A DNA stretch of 64,000 nucleotides from NCBI GenBank assembly GCA_947588605.1, contig CANPYK010000007.1, positions 32,290-96,289 of the forward strand. Reading direction: 5' to 3'. The translations under genes and the position numbers were made by a program. Of the stretch, positions 42,133 to 50,592 are shown in pieces; within the stretch, counting starts at the first letter, position 1; the number at the start of each line of letters is the position of its first letter. A model generated the notes under the pieces. That model made no database searches and was not told the origin of the DNA. It saw only the letters and a list, made by a program, of their open reading frames with translations. The stretch comes from an uncultured Oscillospiraceae bacterium (lineage in GTDB: Bacteria > Bacillota > Clostridia > Oscillospirales > Oscillospiraceae).

Positions 42133-43497
42133 TCAGAACATGGCGATCCAGCCCTGGATGAAGACCAGGAGGATGATGACGGGCAGGACGTAGGCCACGT
42201 AGGGGCGCAGGCGCTTGGGGAAGCGCAGGCCCTCCCCGGCGTCGGCCTCGGCGATGAAGTTATCCCACCCCCAGCCGTAACGGGAGGTGCAGAAGAAGAC
42301 GTAGACGAGACTGCCCAGGGGCAGAAGGTTGTTGCTGACGATGAAATCCTCCAGGTCCAAAATCGTGGTCCCGTCGCCCAGGGGCTGGAAGCCGGAGAGG
42401 ACGTTGAAGCCGAGGATACAGGGCATGGACAGGAGGAGAATGGCGACGAGGTTCACCGCCACCGCCTTTTTCCGGCTCCAGCCCCACAGGTCCATGGCGA
42501 AGGAGAGGATGTTTTCAAAGACGGCGATGATGGTGGACCCGGCGGCGAAGAGCATACACAGGAAAAAGAGGGACCCCCAGATCCGCCCGCCGGCCATGTT
42601 GTTGAAGATGTTGGGAAGGGTGATGAAGATGAGGGACGGCCCCTGGCCGGGTTCGATGCCGTAGGCGAAGCAGGCGGGGAAGATGATGAGCCCCGCGATG
42701 AGGGCCACGGCGGTGTCCAGGCCCGTGACGAAAATGGCCTCGCCGGGGAGGGAGCGCTTTTTGTCGATGTAGCTTCCGAAAATGGCGATGGAGCCGATGC
42801 CGATGCTCAACGTGAAGAACGCCTGGCCCATGGCGTTGAAGATGACGTCGGCCAGCCCCTCCTGGGCGGCCTTTTTAAAGTCGGGCTTGAGGTAGAAGGA
42901 AAGCCCCTCCCCCGCCCCGGGCAAAAAGGCGGAGTGGACCGCCAGGACGACCATGAGGCCAAGCAAGAGGAGCATCATGACCTTGGTGATCTTCTCCACG
43001 CCCCCCTGGAGCCCCAGACTGCACACGAAAAAGCAGACGATGACCACCGCCGCCATGCACGCCGCCATAAGCCACGGCTGTCCCATGAGGGCGGTAAACT
43101 CTCCCTCCACCGCCGCCGCGTCCATCCCCTCATAGTGGCCGGTGAGGGTGCGGATGAAATAGAGCAGGATCCACCCGCCGATGGTGGTGTAGAACATCAT
43201 GAGAAGGTAGTTGCCCGCCATGCCGGTGTATTTGTGGAGGTGCCACTTGGTGCCACGGGGCTCCAGCTTGTCGAAGGACATGGCGATGCTGGCTTGACTT
43301 CCCCGGCCCACGGCGTATTCCATGACCATGATGGGCAGGCCTAAAATCACCAGGAAGAAGAGGTAGACGAGCACGAAGGCCGCGCCGCCGGATCGGCCCA
43401 CCACATAGGGAAAGCGCCAGACGTTGCCAAGTCCGATGGCGCACCCCGCCGAGATGAGGATGAAGCCCAGCCGGGTGCCGAATTTTTCCCGCTTCAT
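42133..43497 (-). CDS. Sodium-dependent neurotransmitter-symporter (SNF) family transporter
   Basis: 454 residues with about twelve membrane helices. The start GTRLGFILISAGCAIGLGNVWRFPY (in the first helix, quoted in part: AIGLGNVWRFPY) is the sodium/substrate site of the LeuT family; MEYAVGRGSQ follows. It takes up an amino acid or similar with sodium. The start overlaps the GDPD stop as ATGA. Confidence 0.93.
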   Translation of the reverse strand: MKREKFGTRLGFILISAGCAIGLGNVWRFPYVVGRSGGAAFVLVYLFFLVILGLPIMVMEYAVGRGSQASIAMSFDKLEPRGTKWHLHKYTGMAGNYLLMMFYTTIGGWILLYFIRTLTGHYEGMDAAAVEGEFTALMGQPWLMAACMAAVVIVCFFVCSLGLQGGVEKITKVMMLLLLGLMVVLAVHSAFLPGAGEGLSFYLKPDFKKAAQEGLADVIFNAMGQAFFTLSIGIGSIAIFGSYIDKKRSLPGEAIFVTGLDTAVALIAGLIIFPACFAYGIEPGQGPSLIFITLPNIFNNMAGGRIWGSLFFLCMLFAAGSTIIAVFENILSFAMDLWGWSRKKAVAVNLVAILLLSMPCILGFNVLSGFQPLGDGTTILDLEDFIVSNNLLPLGSLVYVFFCTSRYGWGWDNFIAEADAGEGLRFPKRLRPYVAYVLPVIILLVFIQGWIAMF

Positions 43498-44492
43498 GGT
43501 GTCCCCTCCTTAAAAAGCTCGTAGATCATATCCGGATAATCGCTCATGATGGCGTCCGCGCCCTTGGAGGCCAGGTCGGCGGCCAGAGAAGCGTCGTTGA
43601 CGGTCCAATACTGCACGGCGATGTTGTGCCGGTGGGCGTAGTTCACAAGGCGGGTGGTGCCCAGCTTCACCACGTAGTCCTCGTCGGGGATCTGGAGCGC
43701 CACGAAGTGGTAAAACCCCTCCGGCTTGTCGATGCCGAGGAGGGAGTTGAGGTAGAGCTCCACCACCTCCATGACTCCGGCGGAGCGGAGCATATCCGGG
43801 TAGGTCTTGTCCATGTACTCCGTGACCTCCCCGTGGAAGGTGCCGATGATGGCCCGGGAGAGCATATCCCGCGCCTTCAGGACCTCGTAGATCCGGTCCG
43901 CGGCCTTGCACCCCCGCTCGCCGTCGTCCTTGATCTCGATGATGAACCGGTACTCCCCGTACCCGTCCAGGAAATCGAAGAGGTCCTCCAGCCGCAGGAC
44001 CCGCAGGTCCTCCGGGATGTCCTCCCCCCGCAGGCCCCGGTAGGGCGTCTCGCCGGAGGCGTTCACGAAGTTCTCCCCCATGTTGAGCGCCCGCAGCTCC
44101 TCGTAGGTGTGGTCGGCGGGCTTCACATCCGTATGGCCGAAGACCTCGGCGGCGTCGGAGGTGCGGTCCAGCGTCTCGTCGTGGAGCAAAATGAGCTCGT
44201 CGTCCTTTGTGAGGGCCAGGTCGAACTCGAAGATGTCCACCCGGAAATCCGCCTCCGCCACGTTCCGGAAGGCCGCCAGCGTATTCTCCGGCGCGATCCC
44301 CCCGCCGGACCGGTGGGCGGACACCATGGGCCGTCCCGTTTGGGAGATATAGGGATTGTCACACCCCGCCACGCTCACCGGCGCGGCCCCGGACCAGTCG
44401 TGGGTCACCACGAGGTATAAAGCCAGCGCCAGGACGGCCAGCACCGCCAGCACGATCCCCACGATCATCAGCGCCTTTTTCCAGCCCTTCAT
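43494..44492 (-). CDS. Membrane-anchored glycerophosphodiester phosphodiesterase
   Basis: 332 residues. One N-terminal membrane helix (about 7-28) and a GDPD barrel: AHRSGGGIAPENTLAAF (catalytic His and the glycerophosphate site), FEFDLALTKDDELILLHDETLDRTS and VQYWTVND. It hydrolyses glycerophosphodiesters outside the membrane, perhaps from lipids or lipoteichoic acid. ATG 44492 follows GGGAGG. Cotranscribed with the symporter gene. Confidence 0.93.
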   Translation of the reverse strand: MKGWKKALMIVGIVLAVLAVLALALYLVVTHDWSGAAPVSVAGCDNPYISQTGRPMVSAHRSGGGIAPENTLAAFRNVAEADFRVDIFEFDLALTKDDELILLHDETLDRTSDAAEVFGHTDVKPADHTYEELRALNMGENFVNASGETPYRGLRGEDIPEDLRVLRLEDLFDFLDGYGEYRFIIEIKDDGERGCKAADRIYEVLKARDMLSRAIIGTFHGEVTEYMDKTYPDMLRSAGVMEVVELYLNSLLGIDKPEGFYHFVALQIPDEDYVVKLGTTRLVNYAHRHNIAVQYWTVNDASLAADLASKGADAIMSDYPDMIYELFKEGTP

Positions 44493-44533
44493 CACACCGC
44501 CTCCCGAAATTTGGCTGATCGTTTCACTCGGTA

Positions 44534-44562
44534 ACCATACCACATTCGAGAAGATTTTGCAA
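44534..44562 (-). promoter_or_regulatory. Promoter of the GDPD-symporter operon
   Basis: TTGCAA and TATGGT with a 17-bp spacer on the minus strand. Confidence 0.65.
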
Positions 44563-44579
44563 TACGCAATGGGAAGGAG

Positions 44580-44830
44580 GGGTGGGTACCTACTTACAGG
44601 ACCGCTCTGTCATCCTACGCTCGCTTCCACCCTGCCCCCCTCCTACGAGGAGGGGGCACTGAGACGGGGGCGGGTGCGGGTTATCGGGACCGGTCCGTCA
44701 CGAAACGTGGCACGGGCGGGTTTGGAACCCGCCCCTACAGTTTTTGGATCATTTTCAATTAAGGTTGTACGGGCCGCCCCCGATTCACGCCGTGTAGGGG
44801 CGGGTTCCAAACCCGCCCGTCCTCTCCCAT
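44580..44830. repeat. Palindrome cluster R4
   Basis: Modules CCCCTCCTACGAGGAGGGGG (about 44637-44656), CGGGTTTGGAACCCG (about 44716-44732) and CGGGTTCCAAACCCG (about 44802-44818). It fills the gap before the two-component genes. No open frame of interest. Confidence 0.75.
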
Positions 44831-44934
44831 CAAATTTCCCCCGCCTTTATGGTTTCTTAAACGATTTTCCCCTTTTCTCCTAAGATTTTCGGCGGTATAA
44901 TAGGGGCGCAACGGAAAAGGGAGAGTGAAGGGGT

Positions 44935-45627
44935 ATGGAAAACATTTTGATTTGCGACGACGACCGGGACATTGTTTCGGCGCTGAAAATTTATCTCTCC
45001 GGGCAGGGGTACGGGCTTTATGAGGCGTACACCGGGGCGCAGGCGCTGGAGATGGTGCGCGCACACGACATCCATCTGGTGCTCATGGACATCATGATGC
45101 CGGAGCTGGACGGCATCTCCGCCACCAGCCGCCTGAGGCAGGAGTGCAACATTCCCATCATCCTCCTCACCGCCAAGAGCGAGGACACAGACAAGGTCCT
45201 GGGCCTCGACGTGGGGGCGGACGACTACATCACCAAGCCCTTCAACCCCGTGGAGGTCCTGGCGCGGGTAAAAAGCCAGCTGCGGCGGTACACCACCCTC
45301 GGCGGCATGGAGCGGCGGCCGGACCACATCGTCATCGGCGGGGTGGACCTGGACGACGCGGGCAAGTCCGTCACGGTGGACGGCGAGGCCGTCTCCCTCA
45401 CGCCCACGGAATTTGCCATTTTGCGGCTTTTGATGCAAAACCCCGGCAAGGTCTTCTCCTCCTCCTCCATCTACGCCCACGTCTCCGGCGGCTACGCCCT
45501 CTCGGCGGAGGCGTCCGTGGCCGTCCACATCCGGCACCTGCGGGAGAAGATCGAGATCACCCCCTCCGAGCCCCGGTACATCAAGGTGGTCTGGGGGCAG
45601 GGGTACAAATTTGAGGTGATGAAATGA
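44935..45627 (+). CDS. OmpR-family response regulator
   Basis: 230 residues. Receiver domain with acidic pocket (CDDDRD), phosphoryl Asp in VLMDIMMPELDG (about residue 52), TAK and DYITKPF; C-terminal winged helix (about 130-230, LTPTEFAILRLLMQNPGKVFS; quoted segment 20 or fewer is LTPTEFAILRLL). VanR-like. TATAAT lies at about 44893 but without a good -35 box, as expected for an activator-dependent promoter. Overlaps the kinase start as ATGA. Confidence 0.94.
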   Translation: MENILICDDDRDIVSALKIYLSGQGYGLYEAYTGAQALEMVRAHDIHLVLMDIMMPELDGISATSRLRQECNIPIILLTAKSEDTDKVLGLDVGADDYITKPFNPVEVLARVKSQLRRYTTLGGMERRPDHIVIGGVDLDDAGKSVTVDGEAVSLTPTEFAILRLLMQNPGKVFSSSSIYAHVSGGYALSAEASVAVHIRHLREKIEITPSEPRYIKVVWGQGYKFEVMK

Positions 45628-47291
45628 AAAAGGCGGTCTATTCCTTCCCCATGAAGGCCCTGGCGGTGCTTTTGCTGACCCTGGACAGCCTGTTCACCGG
45701 GTTCTACGGCGCGGTGGCCATCATTGCCTGGGACATCGGCTTTTATGAAGTGCCTGGCAGCATCGGGAACTACGCCGCGTCCATGAGGTACCTTTTGGAT
45801 GCTGGCTGGCTTTCTGAGGAAATGTATAATTCCCACCTCTACGGCCTCGAGCGGGAGCTCTCCGAGTTCATCTTCTCCAACCGCTACGCCGCCATCGCCC
45901 TGGCGGCGGTGGGGCTTCTTCTCTTCCTGGTGCTCTTCGTCTACCTCATGGCCGCCGCCGGCCGGCGCGGGGGCCGGGAGGGCATCGTCCTGAGCCCCCT
46001 GGACAAGGTCCCCTTCGACGTCACCCTGGGCATGGGGGTCATGGCCGTCGGGATGCTCGGCCTGATCATCACCGAGTCCGGCGGGGACGACCTCTTCGTG
46101 CTGGGTGTAACGATCGCGGGCGCCGTCCTCATCCTGCTCACCGTCGTCTATGTGCTATACACCTTCTCCGCCCGCATCAAGGCCGGGGGCTGGTGGCGCA
46201 ACACCGTCGTTTTCCTGCTCCTGCGGCTCACTTGGCGGTGCCTCAAGGCGGTGGGGCGGTTCCTTCTCCGGCTTTTCCGGGCGCTGTGGATGGAATGGCG
46301 CGTGGCGCTGGGCTTCGCGGGGTACTTCCTGGCTGATTTTGTGGGTGTCCTCATCTTCCTGGAGGGCATGGACAGCGACGTCGAGTTTCTCGGATTAGTG
46401 CTCCTGTGCGCCGTGAATCTGGCGGCCTTTTCCGTGCTCGTCCTGGGCGCGCACCAGTTCGCCGTGCTCAAAAAGGCCGGGGAGAAGCTGGCCGCCGGGG
46501 AGCTGGAGACGAAGGTGGACACGAAGAAGATGTACTTCGACTACCGCCGCCACGGGGAAAACCTCAACTCCATCGGCGACGGCATGAGCGCCGCCGTGGA
46601 ACAAAGGATGCGCTCCGAGCGTCTAAAGACTGAGCTCATTACCAACGTCTCCCACGACATCAAGACGCCCCTCACCTCCATCGTCAACTACGTGGACCTC
46701 CTGCGAAAGCCCCACTCCGAGGAGGAGGGGCGGCAGTATCTGGATGTTCTGGCCCGCCAGTCGGACAGGCTCCGCCGCCTCACCCTGGACCTGGTGGAGG
46801 CCAGCAAGGCCAGCACCGGCAATCTCCCCACCGAGCTTGTGCCCACCAACACCGCCGAACTCATCAGCCAGGCGGTGGCCGAGTACGCCGAGCGGTTCGC
46901 CCAGAGCGGCTTAGAGCCCGTGGTCACCGTCCCCGACAAGCCCGTCACGGTCCTGGCCGACGGGCGGCACCTGTGGCGGGTGCTGGATAACCTCCTGGGC
47001 AACGCCGTCAAGTACGCCCAGCCGGGGACGCGGGTCTATATCGACGTCCGGCGGCTGGACGGGCAGGGCGTCCTCTCCGTGAAAAACATCTCCCGGGACC
47101 GCCTGAACGTCCCCGCCGACGAGCTCATGGAGCGCTTCGTCCGGGGCGACCGCAGCCGCCATACCGAGGGCTCGGGCCTGGGCCTGAGCATCGCCCTCTC
47201 CCTCACCGAGCTCATGGGCGGCGCCTTCAACATCACCGTCGACGGCGACCTCTTCAAGGCGGAGGTCAGCCTGAAGGAGGTATATCCGTGA
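45624..47291 (+). CDS. Membrane sensor histidine kinase
   Basis: 555 residues, partner of the preceding regulator. Several N-terminal membrane helices (about 12-35, 85-110, 130-180, 225-280), no large extracellular domain, then a dimerisation helix with VSHDIKTPLTSIVNYVDLL (phospho-His about residue 340) and an ATPase domain ending with GSGLGLSIA. The multi-helix sensor part suggests detection of a membrane or cell-wall signal. Confidence 0.93.
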   Translation: MKKAVYSFPMKALAVLLLTLDSLFTGFYGAVAIIAWDIGFYEVPGSIGNYAASMRYLLDAGWLSEEMYNSHLYGLERELSEFIFSNRYAAIALAAVGLLLFLVLFVYLMAAAGRRGGREGIVLSPLDKVPFDVTLGMGVMAVGMLGLIITESGGDDLFVLGVTIAGAVLILLTVVYVLYTFSARIKAGGWWRNTVVFLLLRLTWRCLKAVGRFLLRLFRALWMEWRVALGFAGYFLADFVGVLIFLEGMDSDVEFLGLVLLCAVNLAAFSVLVLGAHQFAVLKKAGEKLAAGELETKVDTKKMYFDYRRHGENLNSIGDGMSAAVEQRMRSERLKTELITNVSHDIKTPLTSIVNYVDLLRKPHSEEEGRQYLDVLARQSDRLRRLTLDLVEASKASTGNLPTELVPTNTAELISQAVAEYAERFAQSGLEPVVTVPDKPVTVLADGRHLWRVLDNLLGNAVKYAQPGTRVYIDVRRLDGQGVLSVKNISRDRLNVPADELMERFVRGDRSRHTEGSGLGLSIALSLTELMGGAFNITVDGDLFKAEVSLKEVYP

Positions 47292-48043
47292 ACAAAAAAA
47301 GACGGGTCCTCCCCGTTCTCATCTGCGTTCTTCTGCTTTTCGCCGTAGCCGCCGGCCTCTTTTTCGCCCTGGGCGGCACGGACGCGGTCAGGCGCGCCGT
47401 CAACCGCCACCGGGCGCTGACCGCCCTCAGCGACGACGACCTTCGGGAGGCGTTTCGCGTTATGGGCGAGAAAAACCCGGAGGCCCAGGCGTACCTGGAC
47501 GGCTACTCCGGCGTCACGCCCTACGACCTGACGCTGGACCTCACCGGCGAGCTCACCGGGGGGAGCGTTCCCTATCTCACCCAATGGGACAGCCGCTGGG
47601 GCTACTGCCGCTACGGCGACGGGCTTCTGGGCTGGACCGGCTGCGGTCCCACGGCCCTCTCCATGGTAGCCATGGGCCTCACCGGCGACGGCACGCTGAC
47701 CCCGGCGTACATAGCCTCCTTCGCCATCGACGAGGGCTACTGCGTCCCCGGCAACGGCACCGCCTGGGCGCTCTTCTCCGAGGGCGCGGAAAAGCTGGGC
47801 CTGGGCCCAAAGGAGCTCCCCCTCTGGGAGGCCACCATGCGCGCGGAGCTCACGGCCGGCCGCCCCATCATCTGCATCATGGGCCCCGGCCATTTCACCG
47901 ACACCGGCCACTACATCGTCCTCACCGCCTGCACCGACGCCGGCTTCACCGTCCTCGACCCCTACCGCCCCTCCAACTGCAAGACCTGGACCTACGAGGA
48001 GCTCGAGGGGGAGATCAAGAATCTGTGGTCGTATGGGAATTGA
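47288..48043 (+). CDS. Secreted C39-like cysteine peptidase
   Basis: 251 residues. N-terminal membrane anchor or signal (6-28), then a peptidase_C39_2 domain (about 92-245): oxyanion/cysteine motif GWTGCGPTALSMVAMG, His in TGHYIVLTA and Asp in VLDPY. GTG start overlaps the kinase stop by 4 bp, so the three genes form one operon. The target may be a wall peptide or a processed signal peptide. Confidence 0.88.
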   Translation: MNKKRRVLPVLICVLLLFAVAAGLFFALGGTDAVRRAVNRHRALTALSDDDLREAFRVMGEKNPEAQAYLDGYSGVTPYDLTLDLTGELTGGSVPYLTQWDSRWGYCRYGDGLLGWTGCGPTALSMVAMGLTGDGTLTPAYIASFAIDEGYCVPGNGTAWALFSEGAEKLGLGPKELPLWEATMRAELTAGRPIICIMGPGHFTDTGHYIVLTACTDAGFTVLDPYRPSNCKTWTYEELEGEIKNLWSYGN

Positions 48044-48079
48044 ATGATCCCGCTGTTTATGGAAACAGCGAGAAAGCAC

Positions 48080-48108
48080 TTGACTTTTTGACTTTGTGAT
48101 TATATAAT
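48080..48108 (+). promoter_or_regulatory. Promoter of the small RNA candidate
   Basis: TTGACT and TATAAT with a 17-bp spacer, in the gap after the C39 peptidase gene. No protein gene follows on this strand. Confidence 0.85.
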
Positions 48109-48114
48109 ATGGGT

Positions 48115-48226
48115 GGAGACCGTTCAGCGGTGCCACAACTTAGACACGATACGCTATGACCCGGGGTTGCAGCCCCAAACCACAGCGTGAGCCGTCTGTT
48201 ACAGCAGACGGCTCACTTCTTTTTTA
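48115..48226 (+). ncRNA. Autonomous structured small RNA candidate (about 110 nt)
   Basis: Starts just after a strong promoter and ends in a strong terminator. Predicted helices: GTGG...CCAC enclosing CCG/CGG (48113-48136), ACGCT/AGCGT enclosing GGGGTTGCAGCCCC (about 48151-48188), and the terminator GAGCCGTCTG/CAGACGGCTC with T-run (48188-48226). No open frame. It does not look like 6S, SRP, RNase P or tmRNA. The terminator stem also occurs on both sides of FA4. Confidence 0.65.
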
Positions 48227-48485
48227 TCCGCTGCGGCGGGGATGGGGCTCGAATCTCGTCCCCCGTCTTAGCCTTCCCCGCAGGGCGGCTACGCCCGCAG
48301 GCGCGTTTCGGAGCGCAACCGCCGCGCAGCGGCGGCTCTTAGCGCGGAGATGGAAGGTGGCGCCCGCAGGCGCCGGATGAGGTGGGAGGGTGCGTTCATC
48401 AGAACCGCTCAAAGCCCTTCGGCTCCCACCTCACCCCTGCCCCTCCCCGCCCTGCGGGGAGGGCTCTAAGTCGGGGGGCAGGTAC
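48225..48485. repeat. Palindrome cluster R5 with nested element
   Basis: Contains CCTTCCCCGC...GGAAGG whose right arm is interrupted by a about 73-bp element (48280-48352), then GGCGCCCGCAGGCGCC and CCTCCCCGCCCTGCGGGGAGGG (about 48443-48464). The nested element is present in opposite orientation at 59816-59889. Confidence 0.75.
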
Positions 48486-48519
48486 GTTATTCAGTAATGT
48501 TTCGGCAACACACCGGCCC

Positions 48520-49857
48520 CTACTTCATCATTCCCGCCAGCATCTTGAAAATATCGCCTCGGCGAATCGTCGGCGGCAGGGGCACCGGCTTGCCGGTGAG
48601 GACCTTGGCAAGGGTAGTGAGGTCGGCTTCGGTGACCGGGGCGTCGGGGGCGAAGGAGGGGTCTCTTGGAAAAATGCCCTTCTCCATGGCCATGTCTACC
48701 GCCGCGCCGTAGGGGTGGTCGGCGGGGAGGCCGGAGGGCCAGGGGCCCTGCTTTTGTTGGATGCGCTCCACGCGCCGTTTCGCCGCGGGCCAGCCGAAGA
48801 TCGTCTCCGCCAGCTCCCCGCGAGTCATGAGCTTGTCCGCCCGGACGGTGTTGTCCCGGAAGGCGGGGCACAGGCCCTTTTCGGCCAGGCGTTTGGCGGC
48901 CTCGAAGGCGTCGTCCCCCTCCCCCAGGTCGGCGAAGGGGCTGATCGCCATGAGCTCCGACACCGTCACGACCTTATACCCCCGGTCGGTGAGGAGCTTG
49001 AGCTGGATAGCCAGCCCGTCGGCGATGGGGGTGCGGCGGGCCATGTTGAACCCGTCCTTCTGGAAGATGATCTGCCCGCACATGCTCTCCGGGTCCTCGG
49101 TCAGCGCCTTCTCCAGGGGCCGCCAGGTGGCCTCCACCTCCGCCTCGTAGCTGGGAAGCGGCAGCCAGCCCGCGCCGTCGAAGCTGGCGGCCATGTACTG
49201 GTAGCCCATGAGGGCCAGGGCGTCGTAGCTTGTAAGGCCGGGGGAGATCTTGTCCACGTAGTGGGGCGGGCGGGAGAGGCGTACGGTATAGCCGTGCCGC
49301 TCCTTTAAAAGGTCGTGGAGCTTTTGAAGGTCCGCCACGGCCTTGTCGATGTCCCCCAGGTACGTGCGGCTTGCGTAGACCACGTTCTTGGGCCCGTAGA
49401 GGACGTGGGCGTAGGTGTGGCTGGTGATCTCGTGGCCGCCGGCGATGAGGCGGTCGATCTCGTCCTTACAGACCTGGGCGCCGCCCTCGCCGTCGTGGCC
49501 GAAGTCCGGGTAGTGGTCGAATTTCTTCCCGCCCCAGGCCGCCGAGCCCTCGGCTCCGGCCTCGTCGGGGTAATTGCCGGCGGTGGAGCCCACCACGTCG
49601 AAGGTCCCCCGGGCGCCGAAGCTTTCCAGCGTGTCCGCCAGGGTCATGGTGAGGCCCTTCTGATGCTTCCCGCCGGGGTTGGGCGGCATCCGGCTGGGGC
49701 CGTCGTCAAAGGTCATGGCCACCACGCGCTTATCCGTCTTCACCCGCTCGATGCGCCGCACCGGCGAGACGTACACCGGCGTCCGGGCCTTGATCTGGGC
49801 GTCGAACCGGTGCTTCACCTTCTTGGCAAGCCCGATGCCCTTCGTGACAATAGACAT
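48520..49857 (-). CDS. Polysaccharide deacetylase with C-terminal SLH-like region
   Basis: 445 residues. NodB domain: MTFDDGPSR (metal Asp), GTFDVVG, SHTYAH (His pair) and LSRPPHY. It removes acetyl groups from a polysaccharide such as peptidoglycan. The last 150 residues (AAKRLAEKGL, MTRGELAETIFGW, VDMAMEKGIFPRDPSF) look like degenerate SLH repeats. No clear signal peptide, which is odd for this family. It follows the PHP gene by 12 bp. Confidence 0.85.
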   Translation of the reverse strand: MSIVTKGIGLAKKVKHRFDAQIKARTPVYVSPVRRIERVKTDKRVVAMTFDDGPSRMPPNPGGKHQKGLTMTLADTLESFGARGTFDVVGSTAGNYPDEAGAEGSAAWGGKKFDHYPDFGHDGEGGAQVCKDEIDRLIAGGHEITSHTYAHVLYGPKNVVYASRTYLGDIDKAVADLQKLHDLLKERHGYTVRLSRPPHYVDKISPGLTSYDALALMGYQYMAASFDGAGWLPLPSYEAEVEATWRPLEKALTEDPESMCGQIIFQKDGFNMARRTPIADGLAIQLKLLTDRGYKVVTVSELMAISPFADLGEGDDAFEAAKRLAEKGLCPAFRDNTVRADKLMTRGELAETIFGWPAAKRRVERIQQKQGPWPSGLPADHPYGAAVDMAMEKGIFPRDPSFAPDAPVTEADLTTLAKVLTGKPVPLPPTIRRGDIFKMLAGMMK

Positions 49858-49869
49858 AGCGATCTCTCC

Positions 49870-50592
49870 TTACCTGTGAAGTATATCCCTGCCGGCGCAG
49901 TAGGCCACGTAGGCCGCGCCGACGCAGAGATTTTTGACCCCGCCCAGCCGCCGCCGGAGGGCGAATTGGGAAAGCCCCTTGCGGACGCGGGAGGTGTTTC
50001 GGACAAATACCGGCCGGCACCGGCCGGCCCGCAGGGCCCCCTCCAGCGCCTCGGGCGTGGGCGCGGAACAATCCAGAAGCGTGTAGCAGTTTCCCACCTC
50101 GCCGGCCTCGTGGGCGTCGCTGCCGCCGGTCATGAAAAGCCCGTGGCGGCGGGCGAAGTCCTCCGCCATGGCGTTGGCGTTTTCGTTGTGGAAATACGCC
50201 CTGGCGTTGGCGCACTCGGCCCCGTCCAGGGCCTCCGCCGCCGCCTCCAGATCCCGGTCCGCCCTGGCGAAGGGGTGGGCGATGACCGCCAGCCCCCCGT
50301 GCTCCCGGATGGTCCGGGCGGCCTCCTCCAGCGTGGGCAGGGCCTTGGGGCATAGGAAGGGCTCCCGGCAGAAAAGGGCCAGCACGTGCCCCGCCGCGGT
50401 GGATACCTCGCACCCCGGCAGCAGGAGGACGCCCGCCCGCTCCTCGGGCGAACTGAGGGTAAAGGCGTTGTGGTCGCAGACGGCAAGGGCGTCCAGCCCA
50501 CGCTTTTTCGCGGCCTGAGCCAGAGCATTAAGCCCCGAGCGCCCGTCCGGGGAGGCGTCCGAGTGGACGTGGAGATCGACCTTCAGCTCCAT
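49870..50592 (-). CDS. PHP-domain phosphoesterase
   Basis: 240 residues. DLHVHSDASPDG (first metal site), VCDHNAF, LPGCEVST, IAHPFAR and SDAH (metal ligands) show an intact PHP domain as in small phosphoesterases and histidinol phosphatase relatives. It directly follows the ATP-grasp gene with no gap, so the two probably act together. Substrate unknown. Confidence 0.88.
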   Translation of the reverse strand: MELKVDLHVHSDASPDGRSGLNALAQAAKKRGLDALAVCDHNAFTLSSPEERAGVLLLPGCEVSTAAGHVLALFCREPFLCPKALPTLEEAARTIREHGGLAVIAHPFARADRDLEAAAEALDGAECANARAYFHNENANAMAEDFARRHGLFMTGGSDAHEAGEVGNCYTLLDCSAPTPEALEGALRAGRCRPVFVRNTSRVRKGLSQFALRRRLGGVKNLCVGAAYVAYCAGRDILHR

